NCBI RefSeq assembly: GCF_009601765.2
Contig: NZ_CP045699.1
Coordinates: 744,001-808,000 of the forward strand
Reading direction: 5' to 3'
Length of the DNA stretch: 64,000 nucleotides
From: Vibrio algicola
GTDB taxonomy: Bacteria > Pseudomonadota > Gammaproteobacteria > Enterobacterales > Vibrionaceae
Part shown: positions 44,635 through 54,500 of the stretch, in pieces
How the letters are laid out: every line of letters starts with the position of its first letter
Numbering within the stretch: the stretch's first letter is position 1
Position numbers and translations under genes: made by a program
The notes under the pieces: generated by a model
What the model saw: the letters and a program-made list of their open reading frames with translations, nothing else
Told to the model about the DNA's origin: nothing
Databases searched by the model: none

Positions 44635-46005
44635 ATGGCTCAGCAGGAAATGAAAACTCGTAGTGGCGATCGTATCGCGATTGTTTCAGGCTTAAGAACA
44701 CCATTTGCTCGACAAGGTACGGCATTCAAACAAGTACCGGCGGTGGATCTGGGCAAAATGGTGGTGAGCGAATTGTTGGCTCGCACCAATATTGATCCCA
44801 AATTGGTCGATCAAGTGGTGTTTGGGCAAGTGGTACAAATGCCTGCCGCGCCCAATATTGCGCGTGAAATTGTATTAGGAACAGGCATGGATGTGTCGAC
44901 CGATGCCTACAGTGTGACGCGAGCTTGTGCTACCAGTTTCCAATCTGCGGTCAATGTGGCAGAAAGCATTATGTCGGGCACGATTGATATTGGTATCGCA
45001 GGGGGGGCGGATTCATCTTCAGTCTTACCAATTGGGGTGACGAAATCGTTGGCGCAAAGTCTACTTGAACTCAGCAAAGCCAAAACGTTGCCACAAAAGC
45101 TGTCTATTTTGCGCAAATTATCATTTAAAGATCTGATGCCCGTGCCTCCTGCGGTTGCCGAATATTCAACCGGTATTTCAATGGGACAAACCGCCGAACA
45201 AATGGCGAAAACCCACCAAATCCCAAGAGCTGAACAAGATGCTTTAGCCCACCGTTCTCATTCTTTGGCCACACAAGCTTGGGGGGATGGCTTGATCCAA
45301 AATGAAGTGATGACCGCCTATCCAGAACCATTTAAGCAGTGGATTGATAAAGATAATAATATCCGTGAAAATTCCAGCGTCGAGCAATATGAAAAGCTAC
45401 GTCCAGCGTTTGATCGTCAGTTTGGCAGCGTAACGGCAGCCACCAGTACCCCATTAACCGATGGCGCGGCAGCTGTACTTATGATGAGTGAAAGCAAAGC
45501 CAAAGAGTTGGGTTTGGAGGTATTAGGTTACATACGCTCTTACGCATTTTCGGCCATTGATGTGCATGAAGATATGTTGATGGGGCCGTCTTATGCCACC
45601 CCAGTCGCACTGGATAGAGCGGGGATCGAGCTTAGCGATCTCGATTTAATTGAAATGCACGAAGCGTTTGCCGCTCAAACTTTAGCCAACGTGAAGATGT
45701 TTGCCTCGGAAGAATTTGCCAAACAAAAGCTGGGTCGAGACAAAGCGATTGGCGTGATTGATATGGATAAATTTAACGTACTTGGTGGCTCGCTTGCTTA
45801 TGGTCATCCGTTTGCCGCAACTGGCGCGCGTTTAATGACTCAAACCTTACGAGAGCTTAAACGCCGTGGTGGCGGGTTGGCATTAACTACCGCTTGCGCC
45901 GCGGGTGGATTAGGCGCGGCAGTGATCCTTGAAGTCGATAAATGCGAAGCGACCATTAAGCCTAAAAAACAAGACGAAAGTGCGAACAATCAAGGAGAGA
46001 AATAA
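44635..46005 (+). CDS. fadI: 3-ketoacyl-CoA thiolase FadI
   Basis: 456-aa thiolase, last step of the FadIJ beta-oxidation complex. The nucleophilic cysteine is C98 in [14 protein letters not shown]. The histidine motif is [17 protein letters not shown] and the C-terminal catalytic motif is [19 protein letters not shown]. Slightly longer than E. coli FadI (436) through end extensions. Overlaps fadJ by one base. Confidence 0.95.
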   Translation: MAQQEMKTRSGDRIAIVSGLRTPFARQGTAFKQVPAVDLGKMVVSELLARTNIDPKLVDQVVFGQVVQMPAAPNIAREIVLGTGMDVSTDAYSVTRACATSFQSAVNVAESIMSGTIDIGIAGGADSSSVLPIGVTKSLAQSLLELSKAKTLPQKLSILRKLSFKDLMPVPPAVAEYSTGISMGQTAEQMAKTHQIPRAEQDALAHRSHSLATQAWGDGLIQNEVMTAYPEPFKQWIDKDNNIRENSSVEQYEKLRPAFDRQFGSVTAATSTPLTDGAAAVLMMSESKAKELGLEVLGYIRSYAFSAIDVHEDMLMGPSYATPVALDRAGIELSDLDLIEMHEAFAAQTLANVKMFASEEFAKQKLGRDKAIGVIDMDKFNVLGGSLAYGHPFAATGARLMTQTLRELKRRGGGLALTTACAAGGLGAAVILEVDKCEATIKPKKQDESANNQGEK

Positions 46006-48143
46006 TGACCACGGAAAATAGCAAGGCGCAAACATCCAATAAAACCGCGTTCACTCTCACGATTGATAACGACAATCTTGCTTGGTTGGCAGTCGATGTA
46101 CCAAACGAAAAAATGAATACTCTGCAGGCTGAATTTGCCGATCAAATGCAAGCCATCTTTGAGCAATTGGAAGCTAAAAAATCTGAACTAAAAGGCTTAA
46201 TTGTCCACTCATTAAAGCCTGATAACTTTATTGCTGGTGCGGATGTTCGCATGCTTGAAGCGTGCCAGTCCTCGGCGGAAGCAGAACAACTTGCAACCCA
46301 GGGTCAGCAAATGTTTTCTCGTTTGTCTGCTTTGCCATTTACTGTGGTTGCGGCGATCCATGGGCCATGTTTAGGTGGCGGCTTAGAGTTGGCACTAGGG
46401 TGTGATTACCGTGTGTGCAGTGATGATGGCGCAACTAAATTAGGTTTGCCCGAAGTTCAATTAGGCTTATTACCTGGCTCGGGCGGTACGCAGCGTTTGC
46501 CGCGTTTAATTGGTTTATTAAACAGTTTGGATTTGATCTTAACTGGCAAACAATTGCGAGCCAAAAAAGCCCTTAAACTCGGTTTGACCGATGCTTGTGT
46601 GCCACAATCGATTTTATTGGAAGCAGCTAAGCAATTTATTAGTAAACCTAAGCGTAAAGCTAAAGTCGATATGAAAGAAAAAATGATCGCCAAGACTAAA
46701 ATGGGTCGTAAGGTGATTTTTGAACAAGCGGCGAAAAAAACCAATCACAAAACCCGTGGCAATTACCCTGCAGCCAAAGCGATTTTAGAAGTCATTGAAT
46801 ATGGTTTAGAGCATGGACTTGAAAAAGGGTTTGCTAAAGAAGCGCAAGAGTTTGGCAAGTTAGTGATGACAACCGAGTCACAAGCGTTGCGCTCGATTTT
46901 CTTTGCCACCACAGAAATGAAAAAAGATTTTGGCAGTGATGCCACTCCCAAAACCATCACCGACGTAGCAGTATTAGGCGGCGGGTTAATGGGGGCGGGG
47001 ATTGGCTATGTGTCGGCCACCAAAGCCAAAGTGCCAGTACGGATTAAAGATGTATCGAATGATGGCGTGTTACATGCCATGAATTACAGCTACAAACTAT
47101 TGGGGAAATTGGTTGAGCGCCGCGCATTAACTAAAGCGCAGTTACAAAAGCAAATGCAGTCGATTTCTGGTGGCACTGATTTTACCGGTTTTGCTCATAA
47201 AGACATGGTGATTGAAGCGGTATTTGAAGATCTCAACTTAAAGCAATCGATGGTAAAAGACATAGAAACTCATGCTAAACAAGGCGTGATTTTTGCCAGT
47301 AATACTTCGTCTTTACCAATCGCTAAAATTGCCCAAGGCGCTGCGCATCCTGAAAATGTGATTGGCCTGCATTACTTTAGCCCAGTTGATAAAATGCCAT
47401 TAGTTGAGGTTATTCCTCATGAAGGCACCTCGGATGAAGTCATTGCTACCACAGTGAAATTTGCCCGTAAACAAGGTAAAACGCCGATCGTGGTGAAAGA
47501 CAAAGCCGGCTTTTATGTGAACCGTATCCTTGCGCCATACATGAACGAAGCGGCAAGAGTGTTGTTGTCGGGCGAACCGATTGAACACATAGATAATGCG
47601 CTGCTTAATTTTGGTTTCCCCGTTGGCCCAATCGCACTGCTTGATGAAGTGGGTGTCGATATCGGCGCAAAAATCACACCGATTTTAGTGGAAGAGTTAG
47701 GCGATCGATTTAAAGCCCCCGATGTCTTTGATATTTTGCTGAAAGATAATCGTAAAGGGCGTAAAAGCGGCAAAGGTTTCTACAGCTATAAAGGCAAAAA
47801 GAAAGAAGTCGATAAGTCGGTTTATCGCCTACTCAAATTAAAACCAGAGTCGATTTTAAGCGAAGAAGTAGTCTCAATGCGCTGCCTACTCCTCATGTTA
47901 AATGAAGCGGTACGAGCATTAGATGACGGTATTATCGCCAGCCCTCGCGATGGTGATATTGGCGCGATTTTCGGCATTGGTTTTCCTCCATTCTTGGGCG
48001 GCCCATTTAAATACATCGATCAAATTGGCGCAGCTAAATTAGTCGAAATCATGAATGAATACGCCGGAAAATATGGCTCACGCTTTGCCCCATCGGATGG
48101 TTTGTTAACCCGAGCAGGGACAGGGGATAAGTTTTATCCGTAG
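46005..48143 (+). CDS. fadJ: Multifunctional fatty-acid oxidation protein FadJ
   Basis: 712-aa fusion of enoyl-CoA hydratase and L-3-hydroxyacyl-CoA dehydrogenase. The hydratase half has [20 protein letters not shown] and [20 protein letters not shown]. The dehydrogenase half has the NAD-binding motif [18 protein letters not shown] near residue 325, [11 protein letters not shown] and the catalytic [15 protein letters not shown]. Pairs with FadI, transcribed in the same unit. Confidence 0.95.
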   Translation: MTTENSKAQTSNKTAFTLTIDNDNLAWLAVDVPNEKMNTLQAEFADQMQAIFEQLEAKKSELKGLIVHSLKPDNFIAGADVRMLEACQSSAEAEQLATQGQQMFSRLSALPFTVVAAIHGPCLGGGLELALGCDYRVCSDDGATKLGLPEVQLGLLPGSGGTQRLPRLIGLLNSLDLILTGKQLRAKKALKLGLTDACVPQSILLEAAKQFISKPKRKAKVDMKEKMIAKTKMGRKVIFEQAAKKTNHKTRGNYPAAKAILEVIEYGLEHGLEKGFAKEAQEFGKLVMTTESQALRSIFFATTEMKKDFGSDATPKTITDVAVLGGGLMGAGIGYVSATKAKVPVRIKDVSNDGVLHAMNYSYKLLGKLVERRALTKAQLQKQMQSISGGTDFTGFAHKDMVIEAVFEDLNLKQSMVKDIETHAKQGVIFASNTSSLPIAKIAQGAAHPENVIGLHYFSPVDKMPLVEVIPHEGTSDEVIATTVKFARKQGKTPIVVKDKAGFYVNRILAPYMNEAARVLLSGEPIEHIDNALLNFGFPVGPIALLDEVGVDIGAKITPILVEELGDRFKAPDVFDILLKDNRKGRKSGKGFYSYKGKKKEVDKSVYRLLKLKPESILSEEVVSMRCLLLMLNEAVRALDDGIIASPRDGDIGAIFGIGFPPFLGGPFKYIDQIGAAKLVEIMNEYAGKYGSRFAPSDGLLTRAGTGDKFYP

Positions 48144-48249
48144 TCTTGTTAACCCGTAGTATTGTTAAATTGAAGCGTTCACTTTGTTGAGCGCTTAATG
48201 ATCGAGTAGAGGCTACTAAAAGTCATATAATTTAATACGGTACCAAACA

Positions 48250-48281
48250 AATGGCGGTGAAGTCTTAGACTCACCGCCATT
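48250..48281 (+). terminator. Terminator-like hairpin after fadJ
   Basis: AATGGCGGTGA/TCACCGCCATT, an 11-bp stem with a 10-nt loop, about 106 nt after fadJ. The following T-run is short. It abuts the truncated Cache-GGDEF frame. Confidence 0.6.
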
Positions 48282-48326
48282 CAGTTTAAACGTGTCGATA
48301 ATGACATTGATAAGATCGTTCATTCC

Positions 48327-49265
48327 GTGATTAAGAGCAGCGTTGATAAAGAGGAAATGCTACATTTAGTTGACGCCAATTTATTGAAGAAAAAATTAGC
48401 CGATTATCAACCTGGCGATACTGGTTTTATATATATTATTGATAAAAATGGGAAAATAATTTTACAACCTGAGGGGAAACAGCATATCTCTAGTCAGGAA
48501 TTATTCAATTCGAATATGAACGCGTTCCTTAAACAAGTAAAAGCTGAGCCTGAAGGCACATTTATTCAACCGGTTGAGGTCAATGGTAAAACAGTTGTTG
48601 AACCTATTGCCTATAAGCATTATGACTTTTTGAATTGGACGGTAGCGACTGGGATTTCAGACTCAGAACTGAACCAATCAACAACTCATTTATATGGTAG
48701 CCTGATCACTGCTGTAATCTGTGTTTTTCTTATTATTGCGTCGTTGATTTTTGTTTTAACAATCCGACACCGCAAACAAATTATTGCTGAGAAAAAAGAC
48801 TACCTAACAGGGTTAGATAATCGCCGATGCTTTATGGAATTGGCACAAGTGGTTGAGCAAACATCGTCCAACATCTATTCAATTGTATTATTTGATATCG
48901 ATAAATTTAAAAACGTTAATGACACCTATGGCCATGCCGAAGGGGATGAGGTGATCCGAGAAGTTACACATGTTCTCAAGCAATTTGAATCACCAAATGT
49001 GTTTGTTTCTCGTCATGGCGGCGAGGAATTTATCCTGTTATTAAATGACCTTAATGAAATTGAAGCAAAAGCGATTGCAGAAGACATTCGAATTCGGATA
49101 TCTAAAATATCGTCATTAAAATGTCGGTTCACAATCAGTGGTGGGGTTTTTGAAGCTGATTCCGACAAACATAACTTAAACGAAGCCATCGCTTTTGCGG
49201 ATGAAGGTTTATATGTCGCTAAACAAAGCGGACGTAATCAAATAGTGATTAAACACGTATCTTAA
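48327..49265 (+). CDS. 5'-truncated Cache-GGDEF diguanylate cyclase
   Basis: 312 aa from a GTG. Residues ~1-125 are the distal part of a periplasmic Cache domain (GDTGFIYIIDKNGKIILQPE, NWTVATGISDSELNQ), then one membrane helix (LITAVICVFLIIASLIFVLT) and a full GGDEF domain (DYLTGLDNRR, FDIDKFKNVNDTYGHAEGDE, active-site RHGGEEFILL). The N-terminal membrane helix and first Cache half are missing: the open frame continues upstream only to ~48261, next to the fadJ hairpin, and reads QFKRVDNDIDKIVHS without a start. It is a truncated gene; the cyclase site is intact but topology is lost. Confidence 0.75.
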   Translation: MIKSSVDKEEMLHLVDANLLKKKLADYQPGDTGFIYIIDKNGKIILQPEGKQHISSQELFNSNMNAFLKQVKAEPEGTFIQPVEVNGKTVVEPIAYKHYDFLNWTVATGISDSELNQSTTHLYGSLITAVICVFLIIASLIFVLTIRHRKQIIAEKKDYLTGLDNRRCFMELAQVVEQTSSNIYSIVLFDIDKFKNVNDTYGHAEGDEVIREVTHVLKQFESPNVFVSRHGGEEFILLLNDLNEIEAKAIAEDIRIRISKISSLKCRFTISGGVFEADSDKHNLNEAIAFADEGLYVAKQSGRNQIVIKHVS

Positions 49266-49356
49266 TCGCGATCATCCCATGGATTACTCTCAAAAGGTTG
49301 TCACTGTATGCTTGTCCGCTACTTATTTGAGTGTTGATCCGTGATCAAAATTCATC

Positions 49357-49385
49357 TGTCAATTTGCAACCCTTGGGGTTACAAT
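49357..49385 (+). promoter_or_regulatory. Candidate higBA promoter and operator
   Basis: TGTCAA (49357-49362) and TACAAT (49380-49385) are separated by 17 nt. Within the spacer AACCC-TTG-GGGTT (49368-49380) is a palindrome suitable for HigA autorepression. The -10 ends only 6 nt before the higB ATG. Confidence 0.5.
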
Positions 49386-49391
49386 TATCCT

Positions 49392-49670
49392 ATGATTAAA
49401 AACTTCATTCATAAAGGCCTTCGAAAGTTCTATATTTCAGGTGGCACTGCGGGAATACAGAAAAAGCACGAAAAGAAACTACGTCTTATTCTTGCTAACT
49501 TAGATCAAGCCGAAGTTCCTGATGATATGGATCTCCCAGGGTTGTTTATGCATCAACTTAAAGGAGACCGAAAAGATATTTGGTCTGTTCGAGTAAACGG
49601 AAATTGGCGTATAACATATAGGTTTACTGGGCGTGATGTTGAAATAGTAAATTATGAGGATTACCACTAA
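49392..49670 (+). CDS. higB: HigB-type RelE-superfamily toxin
   Basis: 92-aa toxin of a type II system, predicted ribosome-dependent mRNA interferase. Characteristic features: FIHKGLRKFYISGGTAGI at the N-terminus, DLPGLFMHQLKGDRKDIWSV, then WRITYRF and a short C-terminal end EIVNYEDYH. I start at ATG 49392, the normal family start; the upstream GTG at 49341 would run through the promoter. No SD precedes it. Overlaps the antitoxin gene by one base. Confidence 0.88.
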   Translation: MIKNFIHKGLRKFYISGGTAGIQKKHEKKLRLILANLDQAEVPDDMDLPGLFMHQLKGDRKDIWSVRVNGNWRITYRFTGRDVEIVNYEDYH

Positions 49671-49966
49671 TGGCTATGTTTAATCCCGCACATCCGGGCG
49701 AAATTTTAAAGGAGTTAGTGATCGACTCTTTAGAGTTAACGATCACAGATGTTGCAAAACACCTTGATGTAAGTCGTAAAACACTATCTAAAGTTTTAAA
49801 CGCAAAAGGTTCAGTGACACCCGAAATGGCTGTACGACTTGAGTTGGCTTTTGGAAAACCATCAGCCGATCATTGGCTTCGATTACAAAATGCTCATGAT
49901 TTATGGAAAACAAGACAGCAGCAAAGCTCACTGCATGTTTCACCATATAATTTTCAAATGGCGTAA
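49670..49966 (+). CDS. higA: HigA-type antitoxin, XRE-family
   Basis: 98-aa antitoxin and autorepressor. NPAHPGEILKELVIDSLELT is the VapI/HigA signature, followed by the helix-turn-helix DVAKHLDVSRKTLSKVLNAK. The C-terminal part (HWLRLQNAHDLWKTRQQ) is the toxin-contacting tail. Toxin-first order is typical of HigBA. Confidence 0.9.
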   Translation: MAMFNPAHPGEILKELVIDSLELTITDVAKHLDVSRKTLSKVLNAKGSVTPEMAVRLELAFGKPSADHWLRLQNAHDLWKTRQQQSSLHVSPYNFQMA

Positions 49967-50056
49967 ATACAGCCCCAAAATACCCCGCATTAAGCCCTAC
50001 AAACTTATAGCCTCTTCCGAGTTAAAAAAATATAAGAGCAGGGCTTTTTGTTGCCC

Positions 50057-52867
50057 TTAACCTAAATCCACATCTTTGGGCCTCAGTTGAAACTCTTCAA
50101 TTGAGCCAATTTCAAATCCGACCGCGAGATCTTCGGCGTCTTGATGCTCTAAGCCTTTTGAGTGCATGATCAAGCGATTGGCGGTTCTTGGTTTTAGGGT
50201 GTTAACTACAAAACGGATCATCTCGCTGCGGTCTAAATTGACGATGGCTTGTGAGACAATTTCGCGATTATTAAAGCTTAAATCTTTATTGCCTATTGCA
50301 ACCCATAAGCGTTGTCCGCGTGAACGTAAATTGCTATCTGGAGCTAAAATTTGGTTGAGCAGTCCTTGTTTACTGCTTTGCCATTGTTGTTCGTTTAACT
50401 CTAATAACAGCATGTAAAAGGCATTTAAAAACTCATCCACCGAGGCCAATAATTCGCTTGGCGCGGCGTTGGGAGATTGCACATACAGCGCTAAACCAGG
50501 GTGGCGATTGAGCGGCATATTGCCGGTGCCCACCATATAACCCAGTTGTTGCTTAGTGCGGATTTCATGGAAAAACGCCGCCGACATTAAATGGTTCGCC
50601 AGAGTGTAGAGCGCCACATTTTGTGGGGTCACTTCGGGCGATTGGTAATACAAGACTAAAGCTGAATCGGCTTGGTTACATTGCAACTCTCGCTGGAAAG
50701 TGCCGCTTTCACCTAACATGACTAATGGGCGTAAGGATTCTTGGTATTTTTGATCTTGCACTTGCAGCGCTTGTTTAAGGCTGGTGGCAAGATTGACTGC
50801 TGCCGATCGCGTCCAATCGCCATAGACAAACATTTCAATATGCAATTCCGATAACATTGAGCCGACAAACTCTGGCAATTGATCCACCTCTATTGATTCC
50901 AATGCTTCAATTAATACCGGATAAGGGGGATTATTGGGTTGTAGAATTCCGGTCATGGCATTGAACAGTTGCGAAATAGGACGATTTTTTTGACAATTTC
51001 GCCAATTGATCAACATTTGGCGTTTGATTGAATCAAAACGAGCTTGGCTAAATTCGCGTGACGCAAAACGATAGATGATCACATCGAGTAGTTGAGCTTG
51101 TTTTTCACTAAAGCCCGACAGCATTAAGGTTACGCCGCCTTGATGAGCGTATAGGTTATATCCCATCCCGGCGATTTCAGCTTGGTAGGTTTCTTTTACC
51201 AACGAGTCTAAAAACATTTCTACGCACAAACGGGTTTTGACTATGCTGTCAGGGGTTGAGACCGCATGTGGGCTATCAATGGCAATAAATGCTAAGCCTT
51301 TAGGAACTCTAAATTCAGGCTCTTGTAAGTGCCATAATCGAAACCCTTGTTGATCTTCAATAAGCTCTGGGACTTTGCTGTCGCTTTCCAATGGGGAAGG
51401 GTCGAGGTTATAACAAATATAAGGATTGGCTTCTGGTAGGTGTAAGTCGGCCGTGGGAATTTTAACTTGTAAGCTTAAATCGCGCCATTGTGCGATCTCT
51501 TGCACAGTTAAATCGCGCACCGAATAAGGCGAGTGATACCATTTAGTATGTTTAGAATACTCCAATCCTTTAGCAATAAGCATGATCCGCATATTTTGCG
51601 GGGTAAACTTAGCCATTAATTGGCGCAGATGTTCCTCTTCAAATTGCGCCATTTGATAGTCGCCATAAATCACATCATCTGGCTGATAATTTTGCATATT
51701 CATCACCAGATGACTGGCGGTATCTATTGGGCGTGAAGGTTCTTGGAAGCGAAAAGCCGATTCCAATACGGCTTGTTTTTCTTTATAACGCCACTCTTCG
51801 ACCCCAGACTGACGGATCAATTCGATATATTGAAAAATGGTGGTGATGATTTTTTCAACGTGAGTTAAACCCAGCTTAGTTAAAGTACAACTGATTGAAA
51901 ATTCGCGGAAGTTACTGCCACTGATCCCACCGCCGGCCGTCAACGAGGTAATTAATTGTTCCTCTTTTAAATATTGCAACAGGCTGCCTTCACCTTCATC
52001 TCCCAGTAAATGAGCGATATAAGACAAAGGTTTGGTCTGATAGAAATGATTCATAGCAGGAAAGTTAAAGGTGAGCATTAACTTACGGGTGTCTTTTTCC
52101 GGTTCAATAGTGACAAATTTAGCGTGGTCTTGCTCTCGTAACAGTGGAATATCCACGGACTTTCCTGCCAAGTTCTGATTAGGTATAGCAGAAAAATAGC
52201 GTATTGCTGCGCGCTCTAATTGGTCGAGATCATGTGGACCAATTAAAGTGGCAGTCATTAAATCAGCTGAATAGCATTGCTGATAAAATTCAATGATTTC
52301 ATCGCGGATCGAATGAGTCTGTTGGCCGTTGTCATCGAGCACATCACTGAGGGTTTCAACATTACCGACTGAAAATTTAGCGAATGGATGCGCTGGGTTG
52401 ACCACTTCTTTATGCACTTGATACAAACGGCGCATATCATCTTTAAGCTTGAGACGAAATTCAGACTCTACTGCTTGGCGTTCTTTATCGAGCGCTTCGG
52501 GATTAAAGAGTGGGGCAATAAAAAATTGGCTAAAACGATCAAGCGCTTCAGGGTATTGATCGCAGGCGATATCAAAAAAGAAGCAGGTATGCTCAGTGCC
52601 AGTCCAAGCATTGTTTTTACCGCCATGCTGACTAATAAAGGATTGGAACTCACCAACGCTTGGGAATTTCTCGGTGCCTAAAAACAACATGTGTTCAAGA
52701 TAATGCGCTAAGCCTTCACGGTGGCTGGGATCGTCAAAGTGACCCACATTGACCGCTAATGCGGCGGCCGATTTTTGAGCATCTTGATCATGAATGATCA
52801 GCACACGCAGCCCATTTTCCAGAGTGAGATAACGGTATTGTTTGGTATCGTTTGGACTAATGTGCAT
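50057..52867 (-). CDS. M16-family (insulinase/pitrilysin-like) zinc protease
   Basis: 936-aa zinc metallopeptidase related to protease III. The inverted zinc motif HYLEH is at residues 55-59 (GLAHYLEHMLFLGTEKFP), with the third ligand glutamate downstream in the KERQAVESEFRLKL region. The length fits four M16 half-domains in one chain. From ATG 52867 (GGGAG 7 nt upstream) there is no signal peptide, unlike periplasmic E. coli Ptr; the upstream extension to 52954 does not look like a proper signal either. Probably cytoplasmic peptide degradation. Convergent with higA. Confidence 0.88.
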   Translation of the reverse strand: MHISPNDTKQYRYLTLENGLRVLIIHDQDAQKSAAALAVNVGHFDDPSHREGLAHYLEHMLFLGTEKFPSVGEFQSFISQHGGKNNAWTGTEHTCFFFDIACDQYPEALDRFSQFFIAPLFNPEALDKERQAVESEFRLKLKDDMRRLYQVHKEVVNPAHPFAKFSVGNVETLSDVLDDNGQQTHSIRDEIIEFYQQCYSADLMTATLIGPHDLDQLERAAIRYFSAIPNQNLAGKSVDIPLLREQDHAKFVTIEPEKDTRKLMLTFNFPAMNHFYQTKPLSYIAHLLGDEGEGSLLQYLKEEQLITSLTAGGGISGSNFREFSISCTLTKLGLTHVEKIITTIFQYIELIRQSGVEEWRYKEKQAVLESAFRFQEPSRPIDTASHLVMNMQNYQPDDVIYGDYQMAQFEEEHLRQLMAKFTPQNMRIMLIAKGLEYSKHTKWYHSPYSVRDLTVQEIAQWRDLSLQVKIPTADLHLPEANPYICYNLDPSPLESDSKVPELIEDQQGFRLWHLQEPEFRVPKGLAFIAIDSPHAVSTPDSIVKTRLCVEMFLDSLVKETYQAEIAGMGYNLYAHQGGVTLMLSGFSEKQAQLLDVIIYRFASREFSQARFDSIKRQMLINWRNCQKNRPISQLFNAMTGILQPNNPPYPVLIEALESIEVDQLPEFVGSMLSELHIEMFVYGDWTRSAAVNLATSLKQALQVQDQKYQESLRPLVMLGESGTFQRELQCNQADSALVLYYQSPEVTPQNVALYTLANHLMSAAFFHEIRTKQQLGYMVGTGNMPLNRHPGLALYVQSPNAAPSELLASVDEFLNAFYMLLLELNEQQWQSSKQGLLNQILAPDSNLRSRGQRLWVAIGNKDLSFNNREIVSQAIVNLDRSEMIRFVVNTLKPRTANRLIMHSKGLEHQDAEDLAVGFEIGSIEEFQLRPKDVDLG

Positions 52868-53305
52868 TGAACGCTCCCTGCGTTGAGGATTGGCTGAAAA
52901 TGGTGGAGATGAAATGCCTATGGTGAAAAAGCTGAGATTTGGCACATTGGTCACGAGAAGGCAATATTACCCAAGCCAAGGCCAAATTGCTTAATGACAT
53001 AAGCTTAATGACATAAGTAAATGGCATCAGCATAATGACATAAAGGCGCTTGTTAATATTAGACGATCACCAATGAGAACAAAGTAAAACACAGCTATAT
53101 CTCAATTATGACGCGGCAAGCAAAGGCTGCAAATAGTTTTTATTGGTATTGATAGTTAGTGCCAATTTTTGCCAAATTTGTTGATAAAAACAGCATGCTG
53201 AGACCTATATCTGATAACAATGTTATTTGACTCGACAAAGTGACGCTTGATATTGCTATACTGCGTACTATACCTAATCGCAAGATACTGTTAGTAAGGT
53301 GATGT
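52868..53305. other. Intergenic region with short tandem repeats
   Basis: 438 bp between the divergent protease gene and sixA. It contains 14-bp repeats at 52990-53045. The rest is AT-rich; the sixA promoter must lie near its end. No gene is supported. Confidence 0.5.
52990..53045. repeat. Degenerate 14-bp tandem repeats
   Basis: CTTAATGACATAAG occurs twice in perfect tandem (52990-53003, 53004-53017), followed by a diverged unit and a third ATAATGACATAAAG. Four units in about 56 bp. Confidence 0.7.
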
Positions 53306-53764
53306 ATGCGGATTTTTATTATGCGCCACGGTGATGCAGAAGCATTTGCACCGAGCGATGCTGAGCGACCATTAAGCAAGCAAGGACAGACTCAATCTTT
53401 GCAAGTGGCTAAAAACTGTCAGCAAAAAGGATCGTCACAATTTGATTTAGCATTGGTGAGTCCTTATTTACGCGCGCAACAAACTTGGCAGGTGATCTCA
53501 GAAGTGTTGAGCGCCGATACCGTTGAAGCCTGTGATGAAATAACACCGTATGGCGATTCGGAAACGGTGGTGGAATATGTATGCGCACTGGCAGAAACTC
53601 AAAGCTTAGAAAATGTGATTTTAGTGTCTCATTTGCCATTGGTGGGGTATTTAACCGCTGATTTTGTCACAGGAATACATCCGCCGATGTTCCCAACCTC
53701 GGGCATGGTGTGTATTGATTTTGATGTCGATGCGCGTAAAGGCGAGGTGCTTTGGCAGTTATAG
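53306..53764 (+). CDS. sixA: Phosphohistidine phosphatase SixA
   Basis: 152-aa histidine phosphatase. The RHG motif MRHGDAEAF places the nucleophile at H8. ALVSPYLRAQQTW and VSHLPLVGYL supply the other active-site arginine and histidine. It dephosphorylates phosphohistidine in phosphotransfer proteins (ArcB and PTS NPr in E. coli). In vibrios it neighbours fad and smrB genes as here. The short form without extra domains matches SixA. Confidence 0.92.
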   Translation: MRIFIMRHGDAEAFAPSDAERPLSKQGQTQSLQVAKNCQQKGSSQFDLALVSPYLRAQQTWQVISEVLSADTVEACDEITPYGDSETVVEYVCALAETQSLENVILVSHLPLVGYLTADFVTGIHPPMFPTSGMVCIDFDVDARKGEVLWQL

Positions 53765-53855
53765 CCGGAGAGTCGAGCTGATTTATTCGCACCACTTAAA
53801 CGGCATTGAAGTTGCTGAGTAAAGGATTAACCCGCCAGCAACTTCACGTCATGCA

Positions 53856-54386
53856 CTACCTTTCTGGAATAGAGACCAACACCAACAATGCGCCGTTGCC
53901 ACCAAACTCTAATGGGGCTTGGTGATACGCCATGACATCTGGATGTTGAGCAAGCCACAATGGTACTTTCTGCTTTAAAATGTGCTTTCCAATGCCGTGC
54001 ATGACACTGGCGCAACAAATACTTTCTTTAACGCAATAAGCGAGCATGGCGCCTAATTCGCGTTTGGCTTCATTTTGAGTCATACCATGCAAATCTAAAA
54101 AGACATCGGGTACATACACACCGCGACGTAAGCGTTTCACTTCGTATTTAGACACATCATCACGCGCGTAACGAGTTGGACCATCGACACTGAGCAGAGG
54201 CACAAATTCATCCGAAAAATAGAACTCATTATCCTTGGCTTCTCGAAAAGTGCGGCGAATTTCTTTTTGCTGCAAAGCCTTTTTCGGTTGATGGATTATG
54301 GTATCCTGTGACAACTTTCTTACGCCCTTTACTTCCTGTTGAAATAGCGCAAATTCGTCATTGTTATTGGTGTCTTTTTCGCTCAT
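53856..54386 (-). CDS. smrB: Ribosome rescue nuclease SmrB
   Basis: 176-aa Smr-domain protein. SmrB in E. coli cleaves mRNA at collided ribosomes. The N-terminal part holds the conserved FYFSDEFVPLLSVDGPTRYA region. The Smr domain has FLDLHGMTQNEAKREL, VMHGIGKHILKQKVPLWLA and FGGNGALLVL. It is divergent from prmB with the start 114 bp apart, the usual gammaproteobacterial smrB-prmB arrangement. Confidence 0.94.
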   Translation of the reverse strand: MSEKDTNNNDEFALFQQEVKGVRKLSQDTIIHQPKKALQQKEIRRTFREAKDNEFYFSDEFVPLLSVDGPTRYARDDVSKYEVKRLRRGVYVPDVFLDLHGMTQNEAKRELGAMLAYCVKESICCASVMHGIGKHILKQKVPLWLAQHPDVMAYHQAPLEFGGNGALLVLVSIPER

Positions 54387-54500
54387 GGATAATCCTTAGT
54401 AATAAGGGGGCGTATTGTAACCTTAAGCATGGTCGATTGGCGAGCATCGTCATTTAGCCTGCGCATAAATAATCGATTGACGCCCTGATCGGAGGCACAA

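Noticed and set aside
49966..50056. Integron attC site after higA
   Set aside because: HigBA pairs are common in Vibrio superintegrons, but no attC-like palindrome of the VCR type is visible here.
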